Source: Planotetraspora phitsanulokensis (GTDB lineage Bacteria; Actinomycetota; Actinomycetes; Streptosporangiales; Streptosporangiaceae). From it: a stretch of DNA of 59,297 nucleotides. The DNA lies in contig NZ_BOOP01000024.1 in assembly GCF_016863295.1 (NCBI RefSeq), positions 1 through 59,297 on the forward strand. Direction: 5' to 3'. The notes beneath the pieces are model-generated. The model was not told the origin of the DNA. It searched no databases and saw only the letters and a program-made list of their open reading frames with translations. Below, piece by piece: positions 1 to 9,213 of this stretch. Made by a program: the position numbers and the translations under genes. The first letter of the stretch is position 1. The number at the start of each line of letters is the position of its first letter.

Positions 1-1
1 T

Positions 2-340
2 GCACCCGATCCGCCCGGCTCACCTGATCCGCATGATCCGGCTGACCAGGCTGACCAGGCGGCCTCGGCGGAGAGGTTCGGCTCGGCGGGTGGATCCTGC
101 TCGGCTGATGGATCCTGTTCGGGCGATGGGGTTTCTTCTGGTCGGCCAGGCTCGGCCGACGCGTTCTTCTGCCCTGGGTGTGCGCGGCCGATCGAGTCGA
201 ACGGCGATGAGCCGTCGGATGCGGAGTTCGGCGGCATCGAATCCGAGGATGGCAAGTCCGGCCACGGATCGGCCAGGGGTGGCGAGCTCAATGCCGAGCT
301 GCCGTCTGATGACCAGGATCGGGCGCGTGCCGTCATCTGA
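2..340 (+). CDS. C-terminal end of an unrecognised acidic, Ser/Gly/Asp-rich protein (5' end outside window)
   Basis: The frame is open from the window edge to a TGA at 338-340, about 112 residues, with no internal start needed. The composition is low-complexity, rich in Asp, Pro, Gly, Ser and Glu. One short cysteine pair, FFCPGCARPIES, could be half of a zinc ribbon. The competing frames over the same bases give very Arg-rich products, typical of shadow translations of GC-rich DNA, which favours this acidic frame. Third-position GC is weaker than in confident genes nearby, so this may be a poorly conserved tail. I do not recognise a family and assign no function. Confidence 0.4.
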   Translation, partial: APDPPGSPDPHDPADQADQAASAERFGSAGGSCSADGSCSGDGVSSGRPGSADAFFCPGCARPIESNGDEPSDAEFGGIESEDGKSGHGSARGGELNAELPSDDQDRARAVI

Positions 341-1111
341 GCCCACCACTGTGGGCCGCAGGGCAACTCATCGGCTGTCTCATCGGTTGACGAGAAGGAG
401 TGACGTCTCCCGTGAGAGTCGGCCACGGCGGCACCCCTTCCGCTCATCCGTATCGAACGCCTGTCTGAATAATCTCGCGCTGGGTAATCGTTCCGCTACA
501 AATATCGAACGAAGGTTCTAAGCCTGGAGCGAACAGATAGATCTGCGGCGGGCCGAGCACAAGCGGGTGCGCCAGGCGCTGTCCAGGGTCCGTCGAAGAA
601 CCACGCCACAAGGCAGGAAGAAGAGAAGCCGGAGACCTATCTGTTCATGGCGTGAGCAAGAGTCCGTCGCCGCTGACACTGCACGCCGTCCGGGTTCTCG
701 CATCAGCGTTTAGTGGCCGCTTGGGACGTGCGCCCCTCTCGTCGATCGGGTGCGCCCGCGTGCGGCTGGACGCAAGGTTTGTCATGAAAACAGGCGGATA
801 AGCTGGAAGAGAACTGAAATGGCGCCGGTTGGCTGAACTCCGCCGCCTACGCGGAGGACATTCGCCAGGCGTTCCTGGCGAAGCGATCGTTCCGCCTCGT
901 CGTGTTCACGTAGTGAAGGCGTCGTATTCACGCCGTGAAAAGCGTTCACGCCGTGAAAGCGTCGTGATCAACGCCGTGAAAGGCGTCCTGTCCGTGGTGG
1001 GGGGCGCGGAAGGTCCAGAGGTGGCGGGCGAGGCGATGCCAGGGCCGGACCGGCTGACGTCGCAGGACGCTCGGGGCTGTGCCGTCCTGCCCGATCTCGG
1101 AGAGGGCACCC
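341..1111. other. 770-bp gene-poor gap upstream of qcrB
   Basis: No frame here combines a start, a ribosome-binding site and natural codon bias. All three frames are broken by stops between 401 and 655. The left part holds a perfect 10-bp inverted repeat, GAACAGATAG at 531-540 and CTATCTGTTC at 637-646. The right part holds the TTCACG-type palindrome array at 905-980. The stretch 488-655 reads as a short open frame ending in a charged tail but has no start codon, so it may be a decayed gene remnant or nothing. Confidence 0.5.
905..980. promoter_or_regulatory. Array of four TTCACG-NNGTGAA palindromes upstream of qcrB
   Basis: Four imperfect to perfect palindromes lie at 905-917 (TTCACGTAGTGAA), 927-939 and 945-957 (both TTCACGCCGTGAA) and 968-980 (TCAACGCCGTGAA). 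The centres are 22, 18 and 23 bp apart, close to two helical turns, so proteins bound to them would sit on roughly the same DNA face. The array ends 131 bp before the qcrB start. A cooperative dimeric repressor or activator site is the natural reading; which regulator is unknown. No clear -35/-10 pair was identified beside it. Confidence 0.55.
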
Positions 1112-2809
1112 ATGGAGACTGCCCCGAAGGCCATAGCAGGAGTCGCAGGGTTCCTCGACGACCGCCTCGGTACGGGCAGCTTCCTCAAACGGAACCTGAG
1201 GAAGATCTTCCCTGACCACTGGTCGTTCCTGCTGGGTGAGATCGCGCTCTACTCGTTCATCATCCTGCTGCTGACCGGCACGTTCCTGACGTTCTGGTTC
1301 AGGCCGAGCATGGGCGAGGTCACCTACTCCGGCTCCTACCAGCCCCTCGTGGGCGTCAAGATGTCCGAGGCGTACGCCTCGACGCTGAACATCAGCTTCG
1401 ACGTGCGCGGCGGCCTGCTGATCCGGCAGATCCACCACTGGGCGGCGCTGCTGTTCATCGGAGGCATGACCATCCACATGCTGCGGGTGTTCTTCACCGG
1501 CGCCTACCGCAAGCCGCGTGAGCTGAACTGGCTCATCGGCCTCGGTCTGCTCACGCTCGCACTGCTTGAGGGTCTGACCGGCTACTCCCTCCCCGACGAC
1601 CTGCTCTCCGGCGCCGGACTGCGGATCACCCAGGGAGTCATACTGGGAATCCCCGTTGTGGGGACGTATCTGGCATTCTTCTTGTTCGGCGGAGAATATC
1701 CAGGCCAGGACATCATCTCGCGGTTCTTCACGATCCACATCCTGCTGATCCCGGGCATCCTCCTGGCGCTGATCTCGGCCCACCTGGTTCTCATGTGGAT
1801 GCAGAAGCACACGCAGATGCCGGGCACGGGGCGGACCGAGAGGAACGTGGTGGGTGCCCCGTTCTTCCCGTCCTTCATGGCCAAGTCGGGTGCGTTCTTC
1901 CTGTTCACCTTCGCCGTCATCGCCCTCCTGGGGACGTTCGCCCAGATCAACCCGATCTGGCTGTTCGGCCCGTACACCCCGGCGGACATCTCGGCGGGCA
2001 GCCAGCCCGACTTCTACATGGGATTCCTGGAGGGCTCGCTGCGGTTGATGCCCGCCTGGGAGATCAACTTCCTGGGTTATACGCTCTCGCTGAGCGTGCT
2101 GATCCCGGCCCTGTTGCCCATGGGGCTCATCCTGACCGGCCTGGCGCTGTATCCGTTCATCGAGCAGTGGGTGACCGGCGACCGCCGCGAGCACCACACC
2201 GCTGACCGGCCGCGCAACAACCCGGTCCGCACCGCGATCGGCTTCGCGGGGATCACGTTCTACGGTGTCCTGTGGCTGCTCGGGGCCAATGACGAGATCT
2301 CGGCCAACTTCCATATCAGCCTGTACTGGACGACGATCTTCGGTCGCTTCGCGATCTTCCTTGGCCCGGCGATCGCCTTCTTCGTCGCGTACCGGATCTG
2401 CATCGGCCTGCAGCACCGGGACGCGGACCTCTTGTCCCACGGCGTGGAGACGGGTGTCATCAAGCGCCTTCCGCACGGCGAGTACATCGAGGTCCACACC
2501 CCGTCCGCACAGGACATCGCCGACCACATCCGGGGCAAGAAGGAGATCCCGATCATCGAGAGCGGCGTCGACGGCGGGGGCGTTCCGCCGAAGGAGACCC
2601 GCACCGTCCTCGGCAGGCTCCGGGCCAGGATGAGCCGCGCGTACGGTACGGACCACGTCCCGCTCACCGAAGAGGGTGGAGAGGAGCGCGCCGCCATCGG
2701 CGCCGGCGACCACGGGCATGCCGGGGACCATGCGCACGCCGGCGAGCGCAGGCCGCTCACCGGGCGGCGGCGCTCCGGCAGGCCGGGCGGCGGGCGCCCC
2801 TCCCGGTAG
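1112..2809 (+). CDS. qcrB: Menaquinol-cytochrome c reductase cytochrome b subunit (QcrB), apparently orphan
   Basis: A 565-residue integral membrane protein of the actinobacterial cytochrome bc1 complex, which oxidises menaquinol and carries hemes bL and bH. The haem-ligand helices are visible as QIHHWAALLFIGGMTIHMLR and FTIHILLIPGILLALISAH, spaced as in cytochrome b. The quinol-site region reads SQPDFYMGFLEGSLRLMP, like actinobacterial homologues. Eight or more hydrophobic segments are present. The ATG at 1112 is preceded by GGAGAGG about 9 nt upstream and is preferred over an in-frame GTG at 1079. The C-terminus beyond about residue 480 is soluble and ends in a His/Asp/Gly-rich stretch (GDHGHAGDHAHAGE) and an Arg/Gly tail. 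qcrC and qcrA, normally adjacent, are not beside it, so it is probably a second copy. Confidence 0.93.
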   Translation: METAPKAIAGVAGFLDDRLGTGSFLKRNLRKIFPDHWSFLLGEIALYSFIILLLTGTFLTFWFRPSMGEVTYSGSYQPLVGVKMSEAYASTLNISFDVRGGLLIRQIHHWAALLFIGGMTIHMLRVFFTGAYRKPRELNWLIGLGLLTLALLEGLTGYSLPDDLLSGAGLRITQGVILGIPVVGTYLAFFLFGGEYPGQDIISRFFTIHILLIPGILLALISAHLVLMWMQKHTQMPGTGRTERNVVGAPFFPSFMAKSGAFFLFTFAVIALLGTFAQINPIWLFGPYTPADISAGSQPDFYMGFLEGSLRLMPAWEINFLGYTLSLSVLIPALLPMGLILTGLALYPFIEQWVTGDRREHHTADRPRNNPVRTAIGFAGITFYGVLWLLGANDEISANFHISLYWTTIFGRFAIFLGPAIAFFVAYRICIGLQHRDADLLSHGVETGVIKRLPHGEYIEVHTPSAQDIADHIRGKKEIPIIESGVDGGGVPPKETRTVLGRLRARMSRAYGTDHVPLTEEGGEERAAIGAGDHGHAGDHAHAGERRPLTGRRRSGRPGGGRPSR

Positions 2810-2864
2810 GCCCCCTCCCGGTAGGCCCGGTGGCGGGCCCCCGACAGGCCCGAGCGGCCCGGCA

Positions 2865-2880
2865 GCCCGGTAGGCCGGGC
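2865..2880. terminator. GC-rich hairpin between convergent qcrB and exporter operon
   Basis: GCCCGG (2865-2870) pairs with CCGGGC (2875-2880) across a 4-nt loop and can extend outward to CAGCCC/GGGCTG. It sits in the 91-bp gap between convergent stop codons. No U-tract follows, as is usual in actinobacteria. A 15-bp tandem duplication (2798-2812 and 2813-2827) overlaps the qcrB stop codon just upstream. Confidence 0.4.
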
Positions 2881-2900
2881 AGGGCTGCCCGCCGAACGGA

Positions 2901-4090
2901 TCACGGACTGGCGAGAGCCTCCGTCGGGGACAACCGGGCGGCGCGCCAGGCCGGATAGACGCCGGCGCAGCCGCCGATGACGAGCGTGGCGGCCACGCCT
3001 CCTACGGTGGCCCACGCGGGCACGACCGCGGGCCAGCCCTGATACGCCGTGTACGCCGCCGTCACTGCGACCCCGAGCAGCGCTCCGCCGAGGCCGCCGA
3101 GCGCCGACAGCAGGAGAGACTCGGCGAGGAACTGGATCCTGATGTGTCCCCGGGTGGCGCCGAGCGATCGGCGCAGGCCGATCTCCGCGCGCCGTTCGAG
3201 CACCGAGATGACCATCGTGTTCGCCACGCCGACGCCGCCGACCAGCAGCGCCACCGCGCCGAGGCCGAGCAGCAGCCCGGTCAAGGCCGTGTCCGTGGCC
3301 TGCTTGGCCGCGAGCGCGTCCGACGGCCGCGAGACGTCCACCTCGTTCGGGTTCTCCGGGTTGGCGGTGGCGCCCAGGACCGCCTTCACCGCCAGTACGG
3401 CGTCGTTCCGCGTACGGGTGTAGACGGTGGTCGGATACCCGTCGAAGCGCAGGGTGGACTTCGCCGCATGCCAGCCGACCAGGGCGGCGAAGTCCAGTTC
3501 CGGGGCGAGGGCGACCGGGCGCAGGACGCCGACGACGGTGAACCACTGGCCGCCCAGCCACACCTTCACGTCCGGGGTGGCTCTGACGACGCCGAGCCGT
3601 TTGGCCGCCGACGCCCCGAGCACCACGGCCGGGTACCGCGCGTTGGCCGCGTTGAGCCACGTTCCGTTGGCCACGCCCGCGCCCACCGTGCCGAGCAGGT
3701 CGGTCCGCGCGGCCATCACCGTCAGGTTGCCCGTCTCGCCCGGCGGGACACGGTCACTCCGGTACACATTGGCGGTGGCCAGCGTCGCCGTGGCCGTCAC
3801 CGAGGTGACCGGGCCGATCCGGCCTATCATCGCCACCGACTCGTCCGGCAGGTGCGACTGATCGCCCTTGAGGGTGTGCCCGGGGGACACCCGCAGCAGG
3901 TTCGTGCCGAGCGCGGCGAACTGCCGGTTGAGGCTCTCCCGGCTGGAGCTCGCGATGCCGACCACGCACACCATCGCGGCGATGCCGATCGCGATCCCGA
4001 GCGCGGACAGGAACACCCGCAGTGGCCGGGCGCGCAGACCGGCGGCGCCGACCCGGAAGGCGTCCACGGGCGAAAGACGCGACGGCGCGG

Positions 4091-4094
<4 letters not shown>
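2901..4094 (-). CDS. MacB/FtsX-type ABC transporter permease
   Basis: 397 residues with the MacB topology. There is one membrane segment near residues 26-50, a large extracytoplasmic MacB_PCD-like domain (about 50-270), then three membrane segments near 270-295, 320-345 and 360-385. The cytoplasmic coupling motif [12 protein letters not shown] between the second and third helices is typical of this family. These proteins transmit ATPase movement to an extracytoplasmic adaptor and do not translocate substrate through a channel. The start ATG overlaps the stop of the ATPase gene by 4 bp (ATGA). The substrate is unknown; antimicrobial peptide, lipid or lipoprotein export is plausible for the family. 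Confidence 0.9.
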
Positions 4095-4740
<646 letters not shown>

Positions 4741-4744
<4 letters not shown>

Positions 4745-5793
4745 TCGGGCACCCCCACGCGGGTGCCCTCGGTGACGCCGTCACCGCTGACCTCCACCCG
4801 GCCGTCGCCGAACATGCCCAGGCTCACGGGCACGTACCGGCTGGTGGAGCCGGTCACCACCTGCAGGCCGTACCCGCCCTCGGCGAGTACGACCAGCGCC
4901 GCGACGGGGACCGTGAGCACGTCGCGCACACTGTCCGACACCAGGCTGACGACGACCGGGGCCCGGTCCAACCGGCCGATCTTCGACTGGTCCCGGAGGG
5001 TCACGGTCACGTCGATCGTCGCGGGGTGCTGCTCGTCCTGCCCGGGGGTGGCCACGGTGCCCACTGTGGCGATCCTGCCCTTGACGGTCTTGCCGTCCGG
5101 GAGTTCGACCGTCGCGGGCAGCCCCCGCCTCACCAGGGTTTGCAGCGCCACGTCTAAGGCGATGCTGACCACCTTTGTGGTGCCGGTGTACGCGAGGATC
5201 GGCCCGCTCCCAGGGGCGCCGAGGTTGCCGGTGAGTGCCGCCACCCGTATCGCGCCGGGCGCGATCACCACGGACGCCGGGTCGAAGACCCCTGTCTGGG
5301 TCAGCCCGAGATCCTTCTGCCACCGGCGTATGGCGACCGCCGTGGCCCAGGTGTACCGGCGGTCCACGGTCAGACCCGGGTTGCCGAGGGCGGCCAGGTT
5401 GCGCTCCACCTCCTCGACGTCCCTGCCGGTGTCCCCGATGCGCAGCTGCCGGTAGAGCGGAAGCCTGCCGTAAAACAGCGGCACCGGGTCGTCGTCCGCC
5501 CGGTAGGCCGACCGGCCGCGTTTGATCGTGGCGCCGAGGCGCGGTAGCCAGGTGAGGGTGCCGGAGCCGCGTCCGGCGATGGTCACCGACGCCCCATAGC
5601 CCAGCACCCCGTTCACCTGCTGGCTCCGGGTCAAGGTGGTCCGGGTGACCGGAGCGGTGGCGGGAAGTGCCCGGGTGGTGCTCGACGAGGTCGCCGGGCT
5701 CCTCCCGCCGAAGCCGATCGCGGCGGCCGTCACCACCGCGACCGCCAGCAGAGCCGACCCGCCCACCAGCGCCGTCCGGGTCGGCCGGTTCAC
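4741..5793 (-). CDS. Extracytoplasmic adaptor with peptidoglycan-binding segment, MacA/HlyD-like
   Basis: 350 residues. The N-terminal membrane anchor is near residues 8-30, followed by a Ser/Thr-rich linker. A peptidoglycan-binding type 1-like unit follows at about 112-170 ([20 protein letters not shown] ... [11 protein letters not shown]). The C-terminal part (about 185-350) is a beta-rich membrane-fusion-protein-like domain. In actinobacterial exporters of this architecture the cell-wall-binding unit takes the place of the helical hairpin that meets TolC in Gram-negatives. It overlaps the ATPase gene by 4 bp and the upstream lipoprotein gene by 4 bp, so it is the second gene of a four-gene operon. 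Confidence 0.85.
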
Positions 5794-6317
5794 TTCCTCT
5801 CCTTCTGTTCCTGGGGCAGCTTGGCCTTGCAGGCCGCGATGGCCGCCTTGTAGACCGGGTCGCTTTCGAGCTGCGCCCGGGTGACGTTCGCGAATCGGCC
5901 CTTGATCACCATGTTTCCGTCAACCGCGGCGGGATCGGTCATCTCGATGTCGTGGGCGCGCATGCACACGGCGAAAGCTCGGAGCTGCTCCAGTTGCTCC
6001 GGCGGGGGGCCGGCCAGCCGTTCCCCCTCCGGGAGGAAGCGCTGGCACGCCTGCAGGGCGGTTCGCCACGCGCGTTCCAGCCCGCCGCGCGGCGGGACGA
6101 GCCGGAGAGGTTCGTCCGGGCCGAGATCCGGCATGGTCTGGCCGTGCTCCCGCATGCACCTCACGAAGGCGGCCGGATCACTGGTCGGGGATGCGGACGG
6201 GCGCGCGCTTGCGGTGCCGCTGTTCGCCGAGGCGATACCGCTGCCCTCGGGGGCCTTGGCGCAGGCGGCGACCGCCAGAGCGCACAGCAGGACGGGGATC
6301 ACGAGAATTGGTCTCAT
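5790..6317 (-). CDS. Secreted lipoprotein, first gene of the exporter operon
   Basis: 175 residues. The signal peptide ends in a lipobox, LAVAAC, with the lipidated Cys at about residue 19. A Ser/Ala/Pro linker leads to a duplicated helical unit. Each copy starts with a Cys-Met-Arg-x-His motif (CMREHG and CMRAHD) and ends with another Cys (ALQAC and AIAAC), suggesting two internal disulfides. Many actinobacterial MacB-like operons carry a similar small lipoprotein; its role is not established and substrate capture or sensing would be guesses. It is transcribed divergently from the two-component system at 6405. Confidence 0.75.
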   Translation of the reverse strand: MRPILVIPVLLCALAVAACAKAPEGSGIASANSGTASARPSASPTSDPAAFVRCMREHGQTMPDLGPDEPLRLVPPRGGLERAWRTALQACQRFLPEGERLAGPPPEQLEQLRAFAVCMRAHDIEMTDPAAVDGNMVIKGRFANVTRAQLESDPVYKAAIAACKAKLPQEQKERK

Positions 6318-6404
6318 GCCGTCGAGGTCTACGCCCCGGCCGGTGACAGCACCGCTACGTCCGATGTCGTACCGATGTCATGCCCAGCGACGCAGAATGA
6401 CCTC

Positions 6405-7049
6405 ATGCGAGTCCTGGTGGTCGAGGATCACGTCACACTGGCCCATCGGATCGCCGAAGGGCTCCGCGACGCCGGGATGGCGATCGACGTGGTCACTGAC
6501 GGAGCGGCCGCCATGGTCGAGGCGGCCTCCACGGCGTACGACGTGATCGTGCTCGACCGGGACCTGCCCGAGGTCCACGGCGACAAGGTGTGCCGGTCGC
6601 TGGCCGGCGGTGCCGCCCGCATCCTGATGCTCACCGCGGCGGCCGGGGTCGACGACCGGGTCGACGGGCTGGAGCTGGGCGCCGACGACTACCTTGGCAA
6701 GCCGTTCGCGTTCCACGAGCTGGTCGCCCGGGTGCGTGCGCTCGGCCGCCGCGCGCCGTCCGCGCCGCCGATCGTGCGCCGCGGCGACCTGGTCGTGGAC
6801 CGGGCCCGCCACCGTGCCGGCCGCGGCACCCGCACGTTGTCGCTCACCCGTAAGGAGTTCGGGATCCTGGAGATGCTCATGGCCGCCGACGGTGGCGTGG
6901 TCAGCACCGAGGAGCTGCTGGAGCACGTCTGGGACGCCAACGCCGACCCGTTCAGCAACGTCGTCTCGGTGACGATGACCCGGTTACGCCGCAAACTCGG
7001 CCCGCCGCCGGTGATCGAGACCGTCGTCGGACGGGGTTACCGGCTGTGA
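6405..7049 (+). CDS. OmpR/PhoB-family response regulator
   Basis: 214 residues. The receiver domain (1-115) has the acidic pair E7-D8, the phospho-acceptor D51 in VLDRDLPEVHG, and the conserved Lys in LGKPF. The C-terminal winged-helix DNA-binding domain (about 125-214) ends in the family signature VVGRGYRL. The start is the ATG at 6405; the same frame is open far upstream but only this Met aligns with the receiver N-terminus. The gene is divergent from the exporter operon across 87 bp and overlaps the kinase gene by 4 bp (GTGA), so it probably controls the exporter. Confidence 0.94.
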   Translation: MRVLVVEDHVTLAHRIAEGLRDAGMAIDVVTDGAAAMVEAASTAYDVIVLDRDLPEVHGDKVCRSLAGGAARILMLTAAAGVDDRVDGLELGADDYLGKPFAFHELVARVRALGRRAPSAPPIVRRGDLVVDRARHRAGRGTRTLSLTRKEFGILEMLMAADGGVVSTEELLEHVWDANADPFSNVVSVTMTRLRRKLGPPPVIETVVGRGYRL

Positions 7050-8233
7050 CCCGGCCGCGCCTCACCATCCGGGTCCGCCTGACGCTGCTCTACACCGGCC
7101 TGTTCGCGGTGTGCGGGGCGATCGTCGTCGCCATCACCTACCTCCTCGTGGCCGGGCTTTCCGAGATCCAAGGCGCGACGCGCCAGACGGACAATGCCGA
7201 GCAGTTCCTCACGTACTGCAGGCAGGCCCTCCGCGTGAACGCCGACTCAGATCTTCGGCTCAAGTGCGACCTGACCTTCCTGGAAGGCGTCGTGGCCGGC
7301 GCGGCGGGCCAGCGCGAGGAGACCCTGTCACACCTGCTGTGGTACTCGCTGATCACCCTCGTGGCGGTCACCCTCCTCGCGGCGCTCGCCGGGTGGATCG
7401 TCGCCGGGCGGGTGCTGCGCCCGGTCCACCGCATCACCGCGGCGGCGCGCGCCGCGTCCGAGCACAACCTGTCGGCCCGGGTGTCGCTCGACGGCCCCCG
7501 CGACGAGCTGCACGAGCTGGCCGACACTTTCGACGACATGCTCGCCCGTCTTCAGGCCGCGTTCGAGAGCCAGCGGCGGTTCATCGCCAACGCCAGCCAC
7601 GAACTCCGCACACCGCTCACCCTCATGCGCGCCACCGTCGACGTCGTCTTGGCCAAGCGGGCGCCGACGGAGGCAGAACTGCTCGGCATGGGGCGGGACG
7701 TCCGGACCGCCGTCGACCAGGCCGAGGCGCTCGTCGGCGCCCTGCTCACCCTGGCCCGCAACGAGCACGGGCTGAGCGTCCGCGAGGAGGTCGATCTGGC
7801 CACGGTCGCAGAGAATGTCCTCGACGACGTGCAGTTCGGCGACCGGCGACTCCACGCGTCGCTTCAGCCGGTGGTGACTTCGGGTGACCCGGTGCTGCTG
7901 GAACGGCTCGTCGCCAACCTCGTCGACAACGCCATCCGCCACAACGTGCCCGGCGGCGACGTCTGGCTCAGCACATCCGCGTCGGACGGACAGGTCGCGC
8001 TGGAAGTGAGGAACACCGGCCCGGCTGTCGGCGCCGACCAGATCGACGGCCTGTTCGAGCCGTTCCGGCGCCTGCACGACCGCACCACCCGCGACGGGTT
8101 CGGGCTCGGGCTCGCGATCGTGTCGTCGATCGCCGCGGTGCACCACGGCGCGGTCAGCGTCGCCCCTCGGCAGGACGGAGGCTTGCACGTCACGCTCACA
8201 GTCCCCGCGGTCCGGCTCACGCCACGCGAGTAG
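7046..8233 (+). CDS. Membrane sensor histidine kinase (EnvZ/PhoR class)
   Basis: 395 residues with a GTG start inside the response-regulator stop. The first membrane helix is near residues 10-35, a short extracytoplasmic sensor of about 60 residues contains two Cys (TYCRQ and LKCDL), and the second helix is near 97-118. A HAMP linker follows (RVLRPVHRITAAARAASEHN), then HisKA with the phospho-acceptor His in NASHELRTPL, then HATPase_c with N-box DNAIRHN and G-box DGFGLGLAIV. The small cysteine-bearing sensor loop fits detection of an envelope signal such as an antimicrobial compound, but the ligand is not visible. Confidence 0.94.
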   Translation: MTRPRLTIRVRLTLLYTGLFAVCGAIVVAITYLLVAGLSEIQGATRQTDNAEQFLTYCRQALRVNADSDLRLKCDLTFLEGVVAGAAGQREETLSHLLWYSLITLVAVTLLAALAGWIVAGRVLRPVHRITAAARAASEHNLSARVSLDGPRDELHELADTFDDMLARLQAAFESQRRFIANASHELRTPLTLMRATVDVVLAKRAPTEAELLGMGRDVRTAVDQAEALVGALLTLARNEHGLSVREEVDLATVAENVLDDVQFGDRRLHASLQPVVTSGDPVLLERLVANLVDNAIRHNVPGGDVWLSTSASDGQVALEVRNTGPAVGADQIDGLFEPFRRLHDRTTRDGFGLGLAIVSSIAAVHHGAVSVAPRQDGGLHVTLTVPAVRLTPRE

Positions 8234-8353
8234 CCGTCAGATCGCGTCCCTTGAGGGGGCCCGGCACCGTGCCGGCGAGCTCAACGCTGATTCCACCTGC
8301 CGGCAGGCCACGCCGGTGTAAGCCGTCCGCAAGCAGGGCGGCCGGGCGCCGCA

Positions 8354-8375
8354 ATCACGCTGCAAGGAGCGTGAT
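8354..8375. promoter_or_regulatory. 8-bp perfect inverted repeat upstream of lipoprotein gene
   Basis: ATCACGCT (8354-8361) and AGCGTGAT (8368-8375) flank a 6-nt spacer about 63 bp before the start at 8439. It could be an operator or an RNA hairpin in the leader. It is too short and too far from the upstream stop (8233) to be assigned with certainty as a terminator. Confidence 0.35.
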
Positions 8376-8438
8376 CTATCTCTGTCGTGTGGCACCGAGA
8401 GCACCCGGTGCCGGCCCTCTCACTTCAGGAGAACAGAT

Positions 8439-9188
8439 ATGCGCCCCTTGCTTCGCACCCTGGCCGGAACCGAACCGGGCACCCGCCGCGTCGCCGTCCG
8501 CGCCGTCTCGCTCGCCGTCACCGGCGGCGTCCTCGGTGCCTCCCTCATGGGCTGCGGCGTCATCGGCCAGGTCTCGAACGTGGTGGATTCCGCCAGCACG
8601 CTGTCGACGTTCGCCGACAGGCTGGGCAAGTCGGCCGATCTCACCTTCACCGCCACGTACAAGTCCACCGACGGGGGCACGGTGACGCTGGTCCAGGAGC
8701 CGCCGAACTCGGCGTTCATCGGTCCCGACGGCAGGTACGTCTTCACGCCCGACCACATGTTGTTCTGCGAGAAGAACACCTGCACCAGCGCGCCGTCGGC
8801 CGGGACCGGCGACGCCGGGGCGATGACGGCCGCGACCGGGCCGGGCTTCGTCACGCCGGAGCTGGCGCTCGGTTTCGTCACGGCGGCCGCGGTCATCCCG
8901 GGTGCGGACATCGAGAGCGAGGAGAGGGAGATCGCCGGCCAGAATTCGCTCTGCGCCACCGCCACCGGGCTGGAAGCGGTCGCGTCGCCGGGCGACGGCG
9001 ACGCGCCGCGGGACTTCTCGGTGTGCGTCACCGAGACAGGCGTCCTCGCCTCCTTCACCGGCACGTTGGCCAGTGGCGAGAAGGCGTCGATCGAGTTGGT
9101 GAGCTTCAAGGACGAGGCGGACGCCAAGGCGTTCGAGGCGCCCGAGGGCGCTGAGATCGCCGAGGCCACGGGCCTGCCGACCACCTGA
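8439..9188 (+). CDS. Exported lipoprotein of unknown function
   Basis: 249 residues; AGGAGA lies about 7 nt before the ATG. The unusually long Arg-containing N-region is followed by a hydrophobic core and lipobox LMGC at about residue 39. The mature protein resembles actinobacterial outer-face lipoproteins: an amphipathic helix (VVDSASTLSTFADRLGK), then a beta-rich region with a cysteine pair (LFCEKNTC) and a second pair (LCATATG ... FSVCVTE). I do not recognise a named family. It is convergent with the ggt gene and separated from the kinase gene by 205 bp, so it is probably an independent transcript. Confidence 0.75.
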   Translation: MRPLLRTLAGTEPGTRRVAVRAVSLAVTGGVLGASLMGCGVIGQVSNVVDSASTLSTFADRLGKSADLTFTATYKSTDGGTVTLVQEPPNSAFIGPDGRYVFTPDHMLFCEKNTCTSAPSAGTGDAGAMTAATGPGFVTPELALGFVTAAAVIPGADIESEEREIAGQNSLCATATGLEAVASPGDGDAPRDFSVCVTETGVLASFTGTLASGEKASIELVSFKDEADAKAFEAPEGAEIAEATGLPTT

Positions 9189-9213
9189 CCGGAGCCGGGC
9201 CCCCGGCTACCGG
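9189..9213. terminator. Compact hairpin between convergent lipoprotein and ggt genes
   Basis: AGCCGGG (9193-9199) pairs with CCCGGCT (9202-9208), extended by CCGG/CCGG outer pairs with one bulged A. It overlaps the ggt stop codon and follows the lipoprotein stop directly, so it could end both transcripts. Confidence 0.4.

Noticed and set aside
488-655. Short open frame ending in a Glu/Lys-rich tail
   Set aside because: No start codon or ribosome site, stops close upstream in the same frame and weak codon bias; at best a decayed remnant.
968-2737. 589-codon open frame antisense to qcrB
   Set aside because: Composition is Arg/Asp/Glu/Gly-rich and motif-free, the usual shadow of a GC-rich gene, while the opposite strand encodes an unmistakable cytochrome b.
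5667-6404. Long N-terminal extension of the OmpR-type regulator
   Set aside because: The extension is antisense to the lipoprotein and adaptor genes and has no domain; the receiver begins exactly at the ATG at 6405.
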